Shown here: positions 1 to 6,552 of the stretch, piece by piece | Layout: each line of letters begins with the position of its first letter | How positions within the stretch are numbered: the stretch's first letter is position 1 | Source: Amycolatopsis oliviviridis | Lineage (GTDB): Bacteria > Actinomycetota > Actinomycetes > Mycobacteriales > Pseudonocardiaceae | Length of the DNA stretch: 64,000 bases | Assembly (NCBI RefSeq): GCF_014654365.1 | Contig: NZ_BNAY01000001.1 | Location: 1,550,001 to 1,614,000 of the forward strand | Direction: 5' to 3' | Position numbers and translations under genes: made by a program | The notes under the pieces: generated by a model | What the model was told of the DNA's origin: nothing | Database searches by the model: none | The model's input: the letters and a program-made list of their open reading frames with translations, nothing else

Positions 1-681
1 CACGAACAGCTTCGACGGGTCGCGATCCTTGCGCCACCAGGTGGTGGTGACCTCGTCGGGCATCCGGCGTTCGACTTCGCGGGCGAAGGCGAGCGCCGCC
101 CGGCGGACCTCCTGGAAACCCCACCGGGGCTCGATCCGGACGTAGACGTGCAGGCCGTGCCCGCCGGAGGTCTTCGGCCAGCCGGTGATGCCGAGTTCGT
201 CCAGGATCTCGTGGACGGTGTGGGCGACCTTCCGCACGGTGGAGAACGGGCAGTCCGGCATCGGGTCGAGGTCGATGCGCCACTCGTCGGGGCTTTCGGT
301 GTCGGCGCGGCGGGAGTTCCACGGGTGGAACTCGACGGTCGACATCTGCACCGCCCAGATCACGTCGGCGGGATGCGTGACGCACAGTTCGTAGGCGTGC
401 CTGCCGGAGGGGAAGTCGACGCGGACGGTCTGGAGCCAGTCCGGCGCCCCGTTCGGGACCCGTTTCTGGTGGACCTTCTCCCCCGCCACCCCGGACGGGA
501 ACCGGTGCAGCATGCACGGCCGCTCCCGCAGCGCCCGCACGATCCCGTCGCCCACCGCGAGGTAGTACCGCACGAGATCGAGCTTGGTCTCACCGCGCGC
601 CGGGAAGTAGACGCGATCCGGGCTCGACACGCGCACCGTCCGGTCGCCGACCTCGATCTCCACCGCCGAGCTTTTCGCCAT
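1..681 (-). CDS. ligD-pol: LigD-type NHEJ polymerase domain protein (partial, C-terminus outside window)
   Basis: The minus-strand frame opens with ATG at 681 and is still open at base 1, so about 227 residues are visible and the C-terminus is missing. The protein matches the stand-alone polymerase/primase domain of bacterial LigD, which fills or extends DNA ends during non-homologous end joining. The N-terminal part (VSSPDRVYFP, then a KLDLVRYYLAV helix) and the metal-binding Asp pair in WRIDLDPMP followed by TSGGHGLHVYV are the family signature. The canonical motif usually reads GGKGLH, so the His in its place is a small deviation. It is transcribed divergently from the TetR gene at 746. 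Ku and a LigD phosphoesterase/ligase-like protein are encoded elsewhere in this window, so the system is split into separate genes. Confidence 0.88.
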   Translation of the reverse strand, partial: MAKSSAVEIEVGDRTVRVSSPDRVYFPARGETKLDLVRYYLAVGDGIVRALRERPCMLHRFPSGVAGEKVHQKRVPNGAPDWLQTVRVDFPSGRHAYELCVTHPADVIWAVQMSTVEFHPWNSRRADTESPDEWRIDLDPMPDCPFSTVRKVAHTVHEILDELGITGWPKTSGGHGLHVYVRIEPRWGFQEVRRAALAFAREVERRMPDEVTTTWWRKDRDPSKLFV

Positions 682-745
682 ACAGGCAAACTAACCCGAA
701 AGCGACCGGTCCGCGTCCGCTCGATCGACCTGCCAGGATGACGGC

Positions 746-1420
746 ATGGCACAACGGACCCGCGCGGACGCGCTCTCGCGCGAGCGCATCGTCGAGGCCG
801 CCATCGAACTGCTCGACGCGAACGGCGAGCGAGGGCTGACCTTCCGGACGCTGACCGAACGTCTCGCCACCGGTCCGGGAGCCATCTACTGGCATGTGCC
901 GAACAAGGGCGAACTGCTCGCCGCCGCGACGGCGTCCGTCATTGGCGACGCCTTGGCCGTCGCGGTCACAGGCTCACCCTGGGAAGAGATCCACGCCCTC
1001 GCGCTCGGCCTGTTCGACGCGGTCGAACAGCACCCGTGGCTTTCCTCGCAACTCGCCGTCCAGCGCTCCCACAGCCCGTGGGGCTCGGTGACGCCGCGGA
1101 TCTTCGAGAGCATCGGACGCCGGGTCAGCGCGCTGGGCGTCCCCGAAGCCACGTGGTTCACCGCGACTTCGGCGCTCGCGCACTACATCTTCGGCGCCGC
1201 GGGCCAGAACGCCGCGAACGCCCAGGTGCTCCGGCTCGGCGGCACGGATCGTGCTGAATTCATCAGCGCCGCGGTGGACGCTTGGGAAGGGCTCGATCCC
1301 GGCAAGTTCCCGTTCCTGAGGTCGATCGCCGATCAGGTGCGCGAGCACGACGACCGGGAGCAGTTCCTCACCGGGATCGATCTCATCCTGACCGGGATCA
1401 CCGCTCAGGGACGGACCTGA
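746..1420 (+). CDS. TetR/AcrR family transcriptional regulator
   Basis: The product is 224 residues, a normal TetR length. The N-terminal DNA-binding domain (about residues 8-55) contains RERIVEAAIELLDANG, a turn-helix segment, and the typical GAIYWHVPNKGELL recognition helix. The remainder is the helical ligand-binding domain, whose ligand cannot be told from sequence. It starts with ATG 65 bp from the divergent LigD-pol gene, and its 3' end overlaps the convergent GerW-like gene by 16 bp. The overlap suggests a compact, stable arrangement. The target gene is unknown; the neighbouring polymerase gene is a candidate only because of the shared promoter region. Confidence 0.9.
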   Translation: MAQRTRADALSRERIVEAAIELLDANGERGLTFRTLTERLATGPGAIYWHVPNKGELLAAATASVIGDALAVAVTGSPWEEIHALALGLFDAVEQHPWLSSQLAVQRSHSPWGSVTPRIFESIGRRVSALGVPEATWFTATSALAHYIFGAAGQNAANAQVLRLGGTDRAEFISAAVDAWEGLDPGKFPFLRSIADQVREHDDREQFLTGIDLILTGITAQGRT

Positions 1421-1731
1421 GCCCGGCGCCTGGCCTTGTGGATCGTCGCGATCATGATGGCGAAGACCATGCCGAGGAAGGTCAGGTCCACCGCGGGTAC
1501 CCAGCGCACGTCGCCGCCCTTGAGCACATACGCGCCGACGGGCCGCGCGGCGAGCATGAACCCGCCGCCCTCACCTTCCTTGCCCTGTTCGGTGCCGTGC
1601 CCACCGCCTCCGCCGCCGATGACGCTCGCGGCCGGGATCACCACGACGCCGTCCTTCTCGACAGGCTCGCCGTAGACCCGCCGGACGGTCAGGTTGTCCC
1701 GCATCGCGCCGACTACCTTCTCGAGTCCCAT
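1405..1731 (-). CDS. GerW/YtfJ-family sporulation-type protein
   Basis: This 108-residue protein has the layout of the GerW (YtfJ) family: an N-terminal segment with conserved VYGEPVEKDGVVVIPAASV, a glycine-rich stretch of about 12 residues (GGGGGG around positions 39-45), then GFMLAARPVGAYVLKGGDVRWVP and a C-terminal hydrophobic helix (VDLTFLGMVFAIMIATI) followed by basic residues. In Bacillus the family contributes to spore germination. In actinomycetes its role is unknown and may concern the envelope. Its ATG abuts the TGA of the upstream TetR gene with no gap, so the two form a small operon. It is convergent with the TetR gene at 746. Confidence 0.85.
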   Translation of the reverse strand: MGLEKVVGAMRDNLTVRRVYGEPVEKDGVVVIPAASVIGGGGGGHGTEQGKEGEGGGFMLAARPVGAYVLKGGDVRWVPAVDLTFLGMVFAIMIATIHKARRRAQVRP

Positions 1732-2298
1732 TCAGTCCCCCGCACGGTCCAGTTCCAGCGTGATCGCGGCCCGCAGGAGATCGCGCGCCCTGTCCAGGTC
1801 CATCGAACCAGAAAGCCACCGCTCGCTGAGTCCTTCGACCAGGCTGGTGAGCCGTTCCGCGGCGTCTTCCGCCTTGACCCCGGCGCTGCCGACGCGCCGG
1901 ATCACGTCGGCGACCTCGTCCACCCAGATCCGGGTCGACTCCGCCAGCGGCTGGCGCAGTTCGGGGGCGAAGACGGCGCTGGCCCGTAGCTCGCCCCAGG
2001 CCGTGCTGTTCTCCCGCACCGCCTGCGTGTCCTGAAACTCACCGAACAGCATCAGTTCCAGTTCGGCCCGGGGATCCGCCGCCTCGGCCGCGGCCTCTTC
2101 GGTGTACGCCGCGGCGCGATCGCTGACGAATTCCAGCGTCTTCCCGAGCAGCCCGGCTCGATTGGTGAAGTGGTAGTAGATCAGCGACGTCGAGATCCCG
2201 GCCTCGGCCGCGATCTTCTCGACCCGCAGGCCCCGCACACCGCTGCGCGCGATCACGCGCACGGCCGCTTCCAAGATCTTCTGCTGACGTTCGAGCAC
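1732..2298 (-). CDS. TetR/AcrR family regulator
   Basis: I place the start at the GTG at 2298, which gives 188 residues and has an AGGG-type ribosome site just upstream. An in-frame ATG at 2322 lies inside the palindromic operator and is less likely. The DNA-binding domain (QQKILEAAVRVIARSG, then ISTSLIYYHFTNRAGLL) is at the N-terminus. The rest is a BetI-like helical domain. A perfect 38-bp palindrome lies between this gene and the divergent agmatine deiminase gene. That makes autoregulation and control of the deiminase gene the simplest reading, although this is inferred. The GerW-like gene follows directly downstream. Confidence 0.88.
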   Translation of the reverse strand: MLERQQKILEAAVRVIARSGVRGLRVEKIAAEAGISTSLIYYHFTNRAGLLGKTLEFVSDRAAAYTEEAAAEAADPRAELELMLFGEFQDTQAVRENSTAWGELRASAVFAPELRQPLAESTRIWVDEVADVIRRVGSAGVKAEDAAERLTSLVEGLSERWLSGSMDLDRARDLLRAAITLELDRAGD

Positions 2299-2314
2299 GG
2301 GTGACCACCCTAGC

Positions 2315-2352
2315 GGTAGCATCCTGACTGAATTTTCAGTCAGGATGCTACC
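2315..2352. promoter_or_regulatory. Perfect 38-bp inverted repeat, probable TetR operator
   Basis: Two exact 18-bp arms (GGTAGCATCCTGACTGAA and its reverse complement) flank a 2-bp centre. The site fills the gap between the divergent TetR (start 2298) and agmatine deiminase (start 2385) genes. Position and symmetry fit a TetR-family operator acting on both promoters. Size is at the long end for TetR sites, as seen with cooperative dimer pairs. Confidence 0.8.
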
Positions 2353-2384
2353 GTGTCCTCACCAGTTCAGCCGAGGAGTGCACA

Positions 2385-3548
2385 GTGTTCGATTCGTTCC
2401 TTCCCCGCCGCACGGTTCTGCGCGCCCTGACCGCGATCGGTGCCGTCGCCGTCGGGAGCGCGGCGTGTTCCGAACCCGGCGGGAATCCCGCCGCGCCCGC
2501 GCCGGCGGCCGGTTCGCCGGACCCGGCCGCGGCCGCGATCCGAAGGCTGGGCGCCGAATGGGAAAGCCACGCGCGCACCTACCTGTCCTGGCCGGCGTCG
2601 AAGTCCATCTGGGCGGAGGACCTGCCCGCCGTCCGCCAAGAGATCGCCGGACTGGCCAAGGCGATCGCCGACTTCGAACCGGTGGTGCTCCTCGCCAGGC
2701 CCGAGCACGCCGACGCCGCCCAGGAGGCGTGCGGCGACACCGTCGAGGTCGTCGCGATCCCGGTCGACGACCTGTGGGCGCGCGACACCGTGCCGGTGTT
2801 CGTCGAAGAGGCGGGCAAGGTCGGGGGCGTCGACTTCAACTTCAGCGGCTGGGGCGGCAAGCAGAACCCGCACGACAAGGACAAGGCCGTCGCCCGGGCC
2901 GTGCTGGGCAAGTACGGCCTGGCCCGCACCGAAACCTGGATCACCGCCGAGGGCGGTTCGTTCGAGACCGACGGCGCGGGCACGCTGATGGTCACCGAAA
3001 GCTCGCTGGTCAACGACAACCGCAACAAGGGCAAGAGCCGCCAGGAGATCGAAGACGAGCTGAAGAAGGTGCTCGGCGTCCGGAAGGTCATCTGGTTCGC
3101 GGGAGTCCGGGGCGAGGACATCACCGACGCCCACGTCGACTGCCTTGCCCGGTTCACCGCGCCCGGCGTCGTCCTGCTGGACAAGGCCGCACCCGGCACC
3201 CCGCCCGACTCATGGTCCCGCGCGGCCGATCAGGCGCGGTCGGTCCTGGCGAACGCCACCGACGCCGACGGCAAACCCTTCAAGGTGATCGACCTCGTCC
3301 AGCCGGACCCGGACAAGGTCGAAGGCTACGGCGAGGACAGCGTGATCTCGTACGCCAACTTCTACGTCGCGAACAAGTCGGTCTTCGTGCCGAAGTTCGG
3401 CGACGCCGAGGCGGACGGGCGCGCCCAACAGGTCCTGCGGGAACAGTTCCCCGGGCGCGAGATCGTGCCGGTGAAGATCTCGACCATCGCCTCGGGCGGC
3501 GGCGGGATCCACTGCTCGACGCACGATCAGCCGGGTCAGCCTTCCTGA
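2385..3548 (+). CDS. Agmatine deiminase family protein, Tat-exported lipoprotein
   Basis: A GTG start with a GAGGAG site gives 387 residues. The N-terminus has a twin-arginine motif (RRTVLRAL), a short hydrophobic stretch and a likely lipidated cysteine in GSAACSEPGG, so the enzyme is probably anchored outside the membrane. The catalytic features of agmatine/peptidyl-arginine deiminases are all visible: DDLWARDTVPVFV, AEGGSFETDG, the HVD of DITDAHVDCLARF, and the nucleophilic Cys in GGGGIHCSTHDQP near the C-terminus. Family members hydrolyse the guanidine group of agmatine to N-carbamoylputrescine plus ammonia, and related members act on arginine residues. The export signal is unusual, since classical AguA is cytoplasmic. 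The last 13 bp overlap the convergent GntR gene. Confidence 0.88.
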   Translation: MFDSFLPRRTVLRALTAIGAVAVGSAACSEPGGNPAAPAPAAGSPDPAAAAIRRLGAEWESHARTYLSWPASKSIWAEDLPAVRQEIAGLAKAIADFEPVVLLARPEHADAAQEACGDTVEVVAIPVDDLWARDTVPVFVEEAGKVGGVDFNFSGWGGKQNPHDKDKAVARAVLGKYGLARTETWITAEGGSFETDGAGTLMVTESSLVNDNRNKGKSRQEIEDELKKVLGVRKVIWFAGVRGEDITDAHVDCLARFTAPGVVLLDKAAPGTPPDSWSRAADQARSVLANATDADGKPFKVIDLVQPDPDKVEGYGEDSVISYANFYVANKSVFVPKFGDAEADGRAQQVLREQFPGREIVPVKISTIASGGGGIHCSTHDQPGQPS

Positions 3549-4195
3549 GGCAGCACCGACATCACTTCGGACACCGGGCGCAAATGCTGCTCCAGCAACC
3601 GTGACGCCTCTTTCACGTCATGGTCGTTCAGTGCGGCGACCAGCGCCCGGTGCTCGTCGTTGATCACCGTCAGCCGTTCCGGACGTGCTTCCAGCGCCCG
3701 GACCGTGACGCGCTGCTGCCGCGAACGGAGCGTGTCGTACAACTCGGTCAGGACGGAGTTGCCCGCGGCGTTCACGATGGCGCGATGGAAACGGCGGTCC
3801 AGCCCGGAAACGGCGAACCAGTCGCTTTCGGCACCGGCCCGCGCCATCTCGTCGATGAGTTCCGCCATTTCGGCGGGAGCGCCCGCCCGGTTCGCGCAGA
3901 GTGCCGCGATCGCGTGGCCTTCGATCAGCCGCCTGCTCTGATAGACCTCTTCCAGTTCCCTGGCGGTGACCGTGCGCACCTGCGCGCCTTTGCGCGGCAG
4001 GAGACTGATGAACCGCTCGGCGGCCAGGCGGTGGAACGCCTCGCGCACCGGTGTCCTGGAGACGCCGACGACGCCGGAAACCCACATTTCGTCGAGGAAG
4101 CGGCCGCCTTCCAACTCGCCCGAGATGATTCCGTCACGCAGCCACGTGTAGACCCGCTCGCGCGCCGGGCCGCCCCCTTCGGCGGTCACAGTCAT
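3536..4195 (-). CDS. GntR family regulator, FCD (FadR-type) subfamily
   Basis: This 219-residue protein has a GntR winged helix at residues 10-75 (ARERVYTWLRDGIISGELEGG and VSRTPVREAFHRLAAE) and a C-terminal all-helical FCD domain with metal-ligand-type residues in LDRRFHRAIVNAAGN and EHRALVAALNDHD. FCD regulators usually respond to small carboxylic acids. It is divergent from the nitrilase-family amidase gene at 4299, so that gene is its likeliest target. A TGTATACA palindrome at 4264-4271, in the shared intergenic region, resembles sites bound by this subfamily. Confidence 0.9.
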   Translation of the reverse strand: MTVTAEGGGPARERVYTWLRDGIISGELEGGRFLDEMWVSGVVGVSRTPVREAFHRLAAERFISLLPRKGAQVRTVTARELEEVYQSRRLIEGHAIAALCANRAGAPAEMAELIDEMARAGAESDWFAVSGLDRRFHRAIVNAAGNSVLTELYDTLRSRQQRVTVRALEARPERLTVINDEHRALVAALNDHDVKEASRLLEQHLRPVSEVMSVLPQEG

Positions 4196-4263
4196 CTCGT
4201 TCCCCCTCTATTCCGTTACTTTCCGCGACAGAGCCTACACCTGGACCAGCCAAGTATCCATCA

Positions 4264-4271
4264 TGTATACA
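4264..4271. promoter_or_regulatory. Short palindrome, possible GntR operator
   Basis: TGTATACA is a perfect 8-bp palindrome in an AT-richer patch (4254-4275) between the divergent GntR and amidase genes. A related GTATCC lies 10 bp upstream. FCD-type GntR proteins often bind TGTATACA-like cores, but the site is short and the assignment tentative. Confidence 0.35.
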
Positions 4272-4298
4272 AGAGTTCCACTGATTGGAAGGGGTCCC

Positions 4299-5099
4299 AT
4301 GGTGCACGTCGCGGTGGCGCAGTTCGCGCCCGGCAACGACAAAGCGGCCAACCTCGCCCGCGTCGCCTCCCTCGTCGGCGAAGCGGCGGACCGCGGTGCG
4401 CGGGTGGTCGCGCTCCCCGAGTACTCGTTGTTCACCGTACCGACGATGAGCCGGGAATTCGTGACCTCGGCCGAAGAACTCGACGGACCGTTCGTCACCG
4501 AGCTGCGCGGTCTCGCGAAGGACCGGCGGATCACCGTCGTCGCGGGCATCAACGAAGCACTCCCCGGCGGCGAGCGGATCTCGAACACGCTCGTCGCGGC
4601 CGGTCCCGACGGATCGATCGCCGCGCTGTACCGCAAGCTGCACCTGTACGACGCCTTCGGTTTCCGCGAATCGGAACTGGTCCGGCCCGGCGACATCGAA
4701 GCCCCGGAGACGTTCGAGGTCGACGGGATCACCTTCGGCCTCCAGACCTGCTACGACCTGCGGTTCCCGGAGGTCACCCGCCGCCTGGTCGACGCGGGCG
4801 CGGACGCGGTGCTGCTCCCGGCGGAGTGGATGCCCGGCCCGCTCAAGGAGGACCACTGGACCACGCTGGTCCGGGCGCGGGCGATCGAGAACACGATCTA
4901 CCTCGTCGCGGCCGGGCAGGCGGCTCCGGCGGGTTCGGGACACAGCATGATCGTCGACCCGATGGGCGTCGTCGTCGCCTCGCTCGGCGAGCGCACCGGG
5001 ACCGCGACCGGCGAGGTCTCCGCCGAGCGGATCTCCGAGGTGCGCGCCAAGAACCCGGCGCTGGAGCTGCGCCGGTTCGCCGTCACGCGCAAGTCCTGA
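4299..5099 (+). CDS. Carbon-nitrogen hydrolase (nitrilase superfamily amidase)
   Basis: I start at the ATG at 4299, which follows a GAAGGGG ribosome site. The upstream in-frame ATG at 4263 overlaps the operator region. The product is 266 residues, typical for the family. The Glu-Lys-Cys triad is present: Glu in ALPEYSLF, Lys in YRKLHLYDAFGF, and Cys in LQTCYDLRFPEV. The signature best fits omega-amidase/deaminated-glutathione-amidase-like members. N-carbamoylputrescine amidase, the partner of agmatine deiminase, usually differs in the segment after the catalytic Lys. Even so, the nearby deiminase keeps that alternative open. The GntR gene is divergent from it. Confidence 0.88.
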   Translation: MVHVAVAQFAPGNDKAANLARVASLVGEAADRGARVVALPEYSLFTVPTMSREFVTSAEELDGPFVTELRGLAKDRRITVVAGINEALPGGERISNTLVAAGPDGSIAALYRKLHLYDAFGFRESELVRPGDIEAPETFEVDGITFGLQTCYDLRFPEVTRRLVDAGADAVLLPAEWMPGPLKEDHWTTLVRARAIENTIYLVAAGQAAPAGSGHSMIVDPMGVVVASLGERTGTATGEVSAERISEVRAKNPALELRRFAVTRKS

Positions 5100-5120
5100 G
5101 TATCTTCTGAGCCGGAGGTC

Positions 5121-5163
5121 CGTTCGTGAAGACACGCCCTCGGGCGTGGTGACGCGGCTTCCG
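5121..5163. repeat. Direct repeat copy 1 with internal hairpin
   Basis: This segment (CGTTCGTGAAGACACGCC, 4-nt loop, GGCGTGGTGACGCG, then GCTTCCG) recurs at 8895-8934 with two substitutions and a 2-bp gap. Each copy forms a small GC stem, ACGCC with GGCGT. The copies lie just beyond the two ends of the acylase/hydrolase operon, each downstream of a minus-strand transcription unit, so they may be duplicated terminators. Confidence 0.6.
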
Positions 5164-5166
5164 TTC

Positions 5167-5200
5167 GCCTGGGTGCCGGGTGGCCGCCCGGCACCCAGGC
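5167..5200. terminator. Bidirectional hairpin terminator
   Basis: A perfect 14-bp stem (GCCTGGGTGCCGGG with its complement, loop TGGCCG) lies between the convergent amidase gene (ends 5099) and alpha/beta hydrolase gene (ends 5206). It has no U-tract, which is common for actinomycete terminators. Confidence 0.75.
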
Positions 5201-5205
5201 TCATT

Positions 5206-6552
5206 TCACGGAACCAGCAGTCCCCAGTGGACGGCCCACGGCACGAACAGGACGGCTCCGGCCACCAGCAGCCCGACCCGGACTCCCCCGCTCGTCTCGC
5301 TCCGCCGTCGCCACCACGAAACCGCCGTGACCACACCGGTGACGACGACGCCGACCGCGATCAGCTGCAGCGCGAGCCACGGCAACGTCCGTCCGAAAAG
5401 GACAGGCCCCGGCGCCATCGCCGCCCCCGTCGTCAGCACGACGTAGTAGACGAGGAATCCCGCCGTGCCGAGCAACCCGGTCGACGCCAGCCAGCGCGCG
5501 GGCCGGGAGAGCGGGACATCCTCGCGGCGGCGGCGGAACAACGCCGTCACCGGATAGGCCGCGAACGCCAGCAACGCCAGCGCCCACACACCGATCTGCA
5601 CCCACGTCGCCTCGTACCAGGCGAGCGGCGCCAAGGCCGCGCTTTCGCTCTCCTGCACCGGTGGCGGGTCGGCGGACGGCCGGACAGGCCCGTCCTTCAG
5701 GCCGTTCACCCAGGTCCCGACGAGATCGAGGTAGCCGGGGGCGAAGCCGTCCAGCTTGTCGAAACCGTCCGTGGTCTGCCGGAGCGCGTGCTGCGCCCGC
5801 GGGAACACCTTCAGCGTGTACTGCCGGTTCCCCGCTCGTTCCAGCGTTTCCCGGAAGATCCGGACCGCCTCGCCGGGCGGGGTCAGCCGGTCCAGCTCAC
5901 CCCACAGCCCGAGCACCGGCTGCCGCACCTTCTCCAGCACCGGCACCGGGTCGTACCCGGCCTCGGGGAACGCGCCGGCGCCGATGAGGGTCCGCATGTT
6001 CGTCGACGCCACCATGTCCACCATCGAGCCGGTGACCCCGCCGCGCCGCAGGTAGGTCTCGAAGGCCCACGACTGCTGGCGGTCGGGCGAGACCCCGTTG
6101 GCCCCGAGGGTGACCGCGAAGGCGACATCCTTCGACTTCGACGCCGCCAACGGCGCGACCCAGCCCCCTTCGCTCAAACCCCACACCCCGACGCGGGCCG
6201 GGTCCACGCCCGGACGCGAGCGCAGCACCTGGACCGCGGCCAGCGCGTCGTCGGCCAGGACCGAGTAGTCCCGCTCGAACAACGAATAGCCTTCGGTCCG
6301 CTTGTCGTAGATCAGGGTCGCGATCCCCGCCTTGGCGAAAGCCTCCGCCTCGGCGCGATAATCGTCCCGGTCGTGTTCTCCCGAGCCGTGCACCATCACG
6401 ATGCCCGGCGCGGGGCCGCCGCCTTCGGGCGCGACGACGGTTCCGTGCAAGGTCACGCCGTGGCTGGTGAACGACACGTCGCCGCCCGGAGCGGCGGCGG
6501 GTACCGGCGACGAAACCGCCACCACGGCCGCCGCGAACAGTGCCGCGATCAT
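5206..6552 (-). CDS. Alpha/beta hydrolase with C-terminal membrane segments
   Basis: The ATG at 6552 overlaps the TGA of the upstream acylase gene (ATGA), which fixes the start and shows translational coupling. The 448-residue protein has a signal peptide (MIAALFAAAVVAVSSPVPAA), an alpha/beta hydrolase domain with IVMVHGSGEHDRDDY, a nucleophile elbow VWGLSEGGW, an acid in WGELDRLTPP and a His in FPRAQHALRQ. About four hydrophobic segments follow (starting near IGVWALALLAFAAY), separated by basic loops. The catalytic domain should therefore face outside while tethered to the membrane. The coupling to a secreted N-terminal-nucleophile acylase suggests successive hydrolysis of the same extracellular amide or ester, but the substrate is unknown. 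Confidence 0.85.
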   Translation of the reverse strand: MIAALFAAAVVAVSSPVPAAAPGGDVSFTSHGVTLHGTVVAPEGGGPAPGIVMVHGSGEHDRDDYRAEAEAFAKAGIATLIYDKRTEGYSLFERDYSVLADDALAAVQVLRSRPGVDPARVGVWGLSEGGWVAPLAASKSKDVAFAVTLGANGVSPDRQQSWAFETYLRRGGVTGSMVDMVASTNMRTLIGAGAFPEAGYDPVPVLEKVRQPVLGLWGELDRLTPPGEAVRIFRETLERAGNRQYTLKVFPRAQHALRQTTDGFDKLDGFAPGYLDLVGTWVNGLKDGPVRPSADPPPVQESESAALAPLAWYEATWVQIGVWALALLAFAAYPVTALFRRRREDVPLSRPARWLASTGLLGTAGFLVYYVVLTTGAAMAPGPVLFGRTLPWLALQLIAVGVVVTGVVTAVSWWRRRSETSGGVRVGLLVAGAVLFVPWAVHWGLLVP

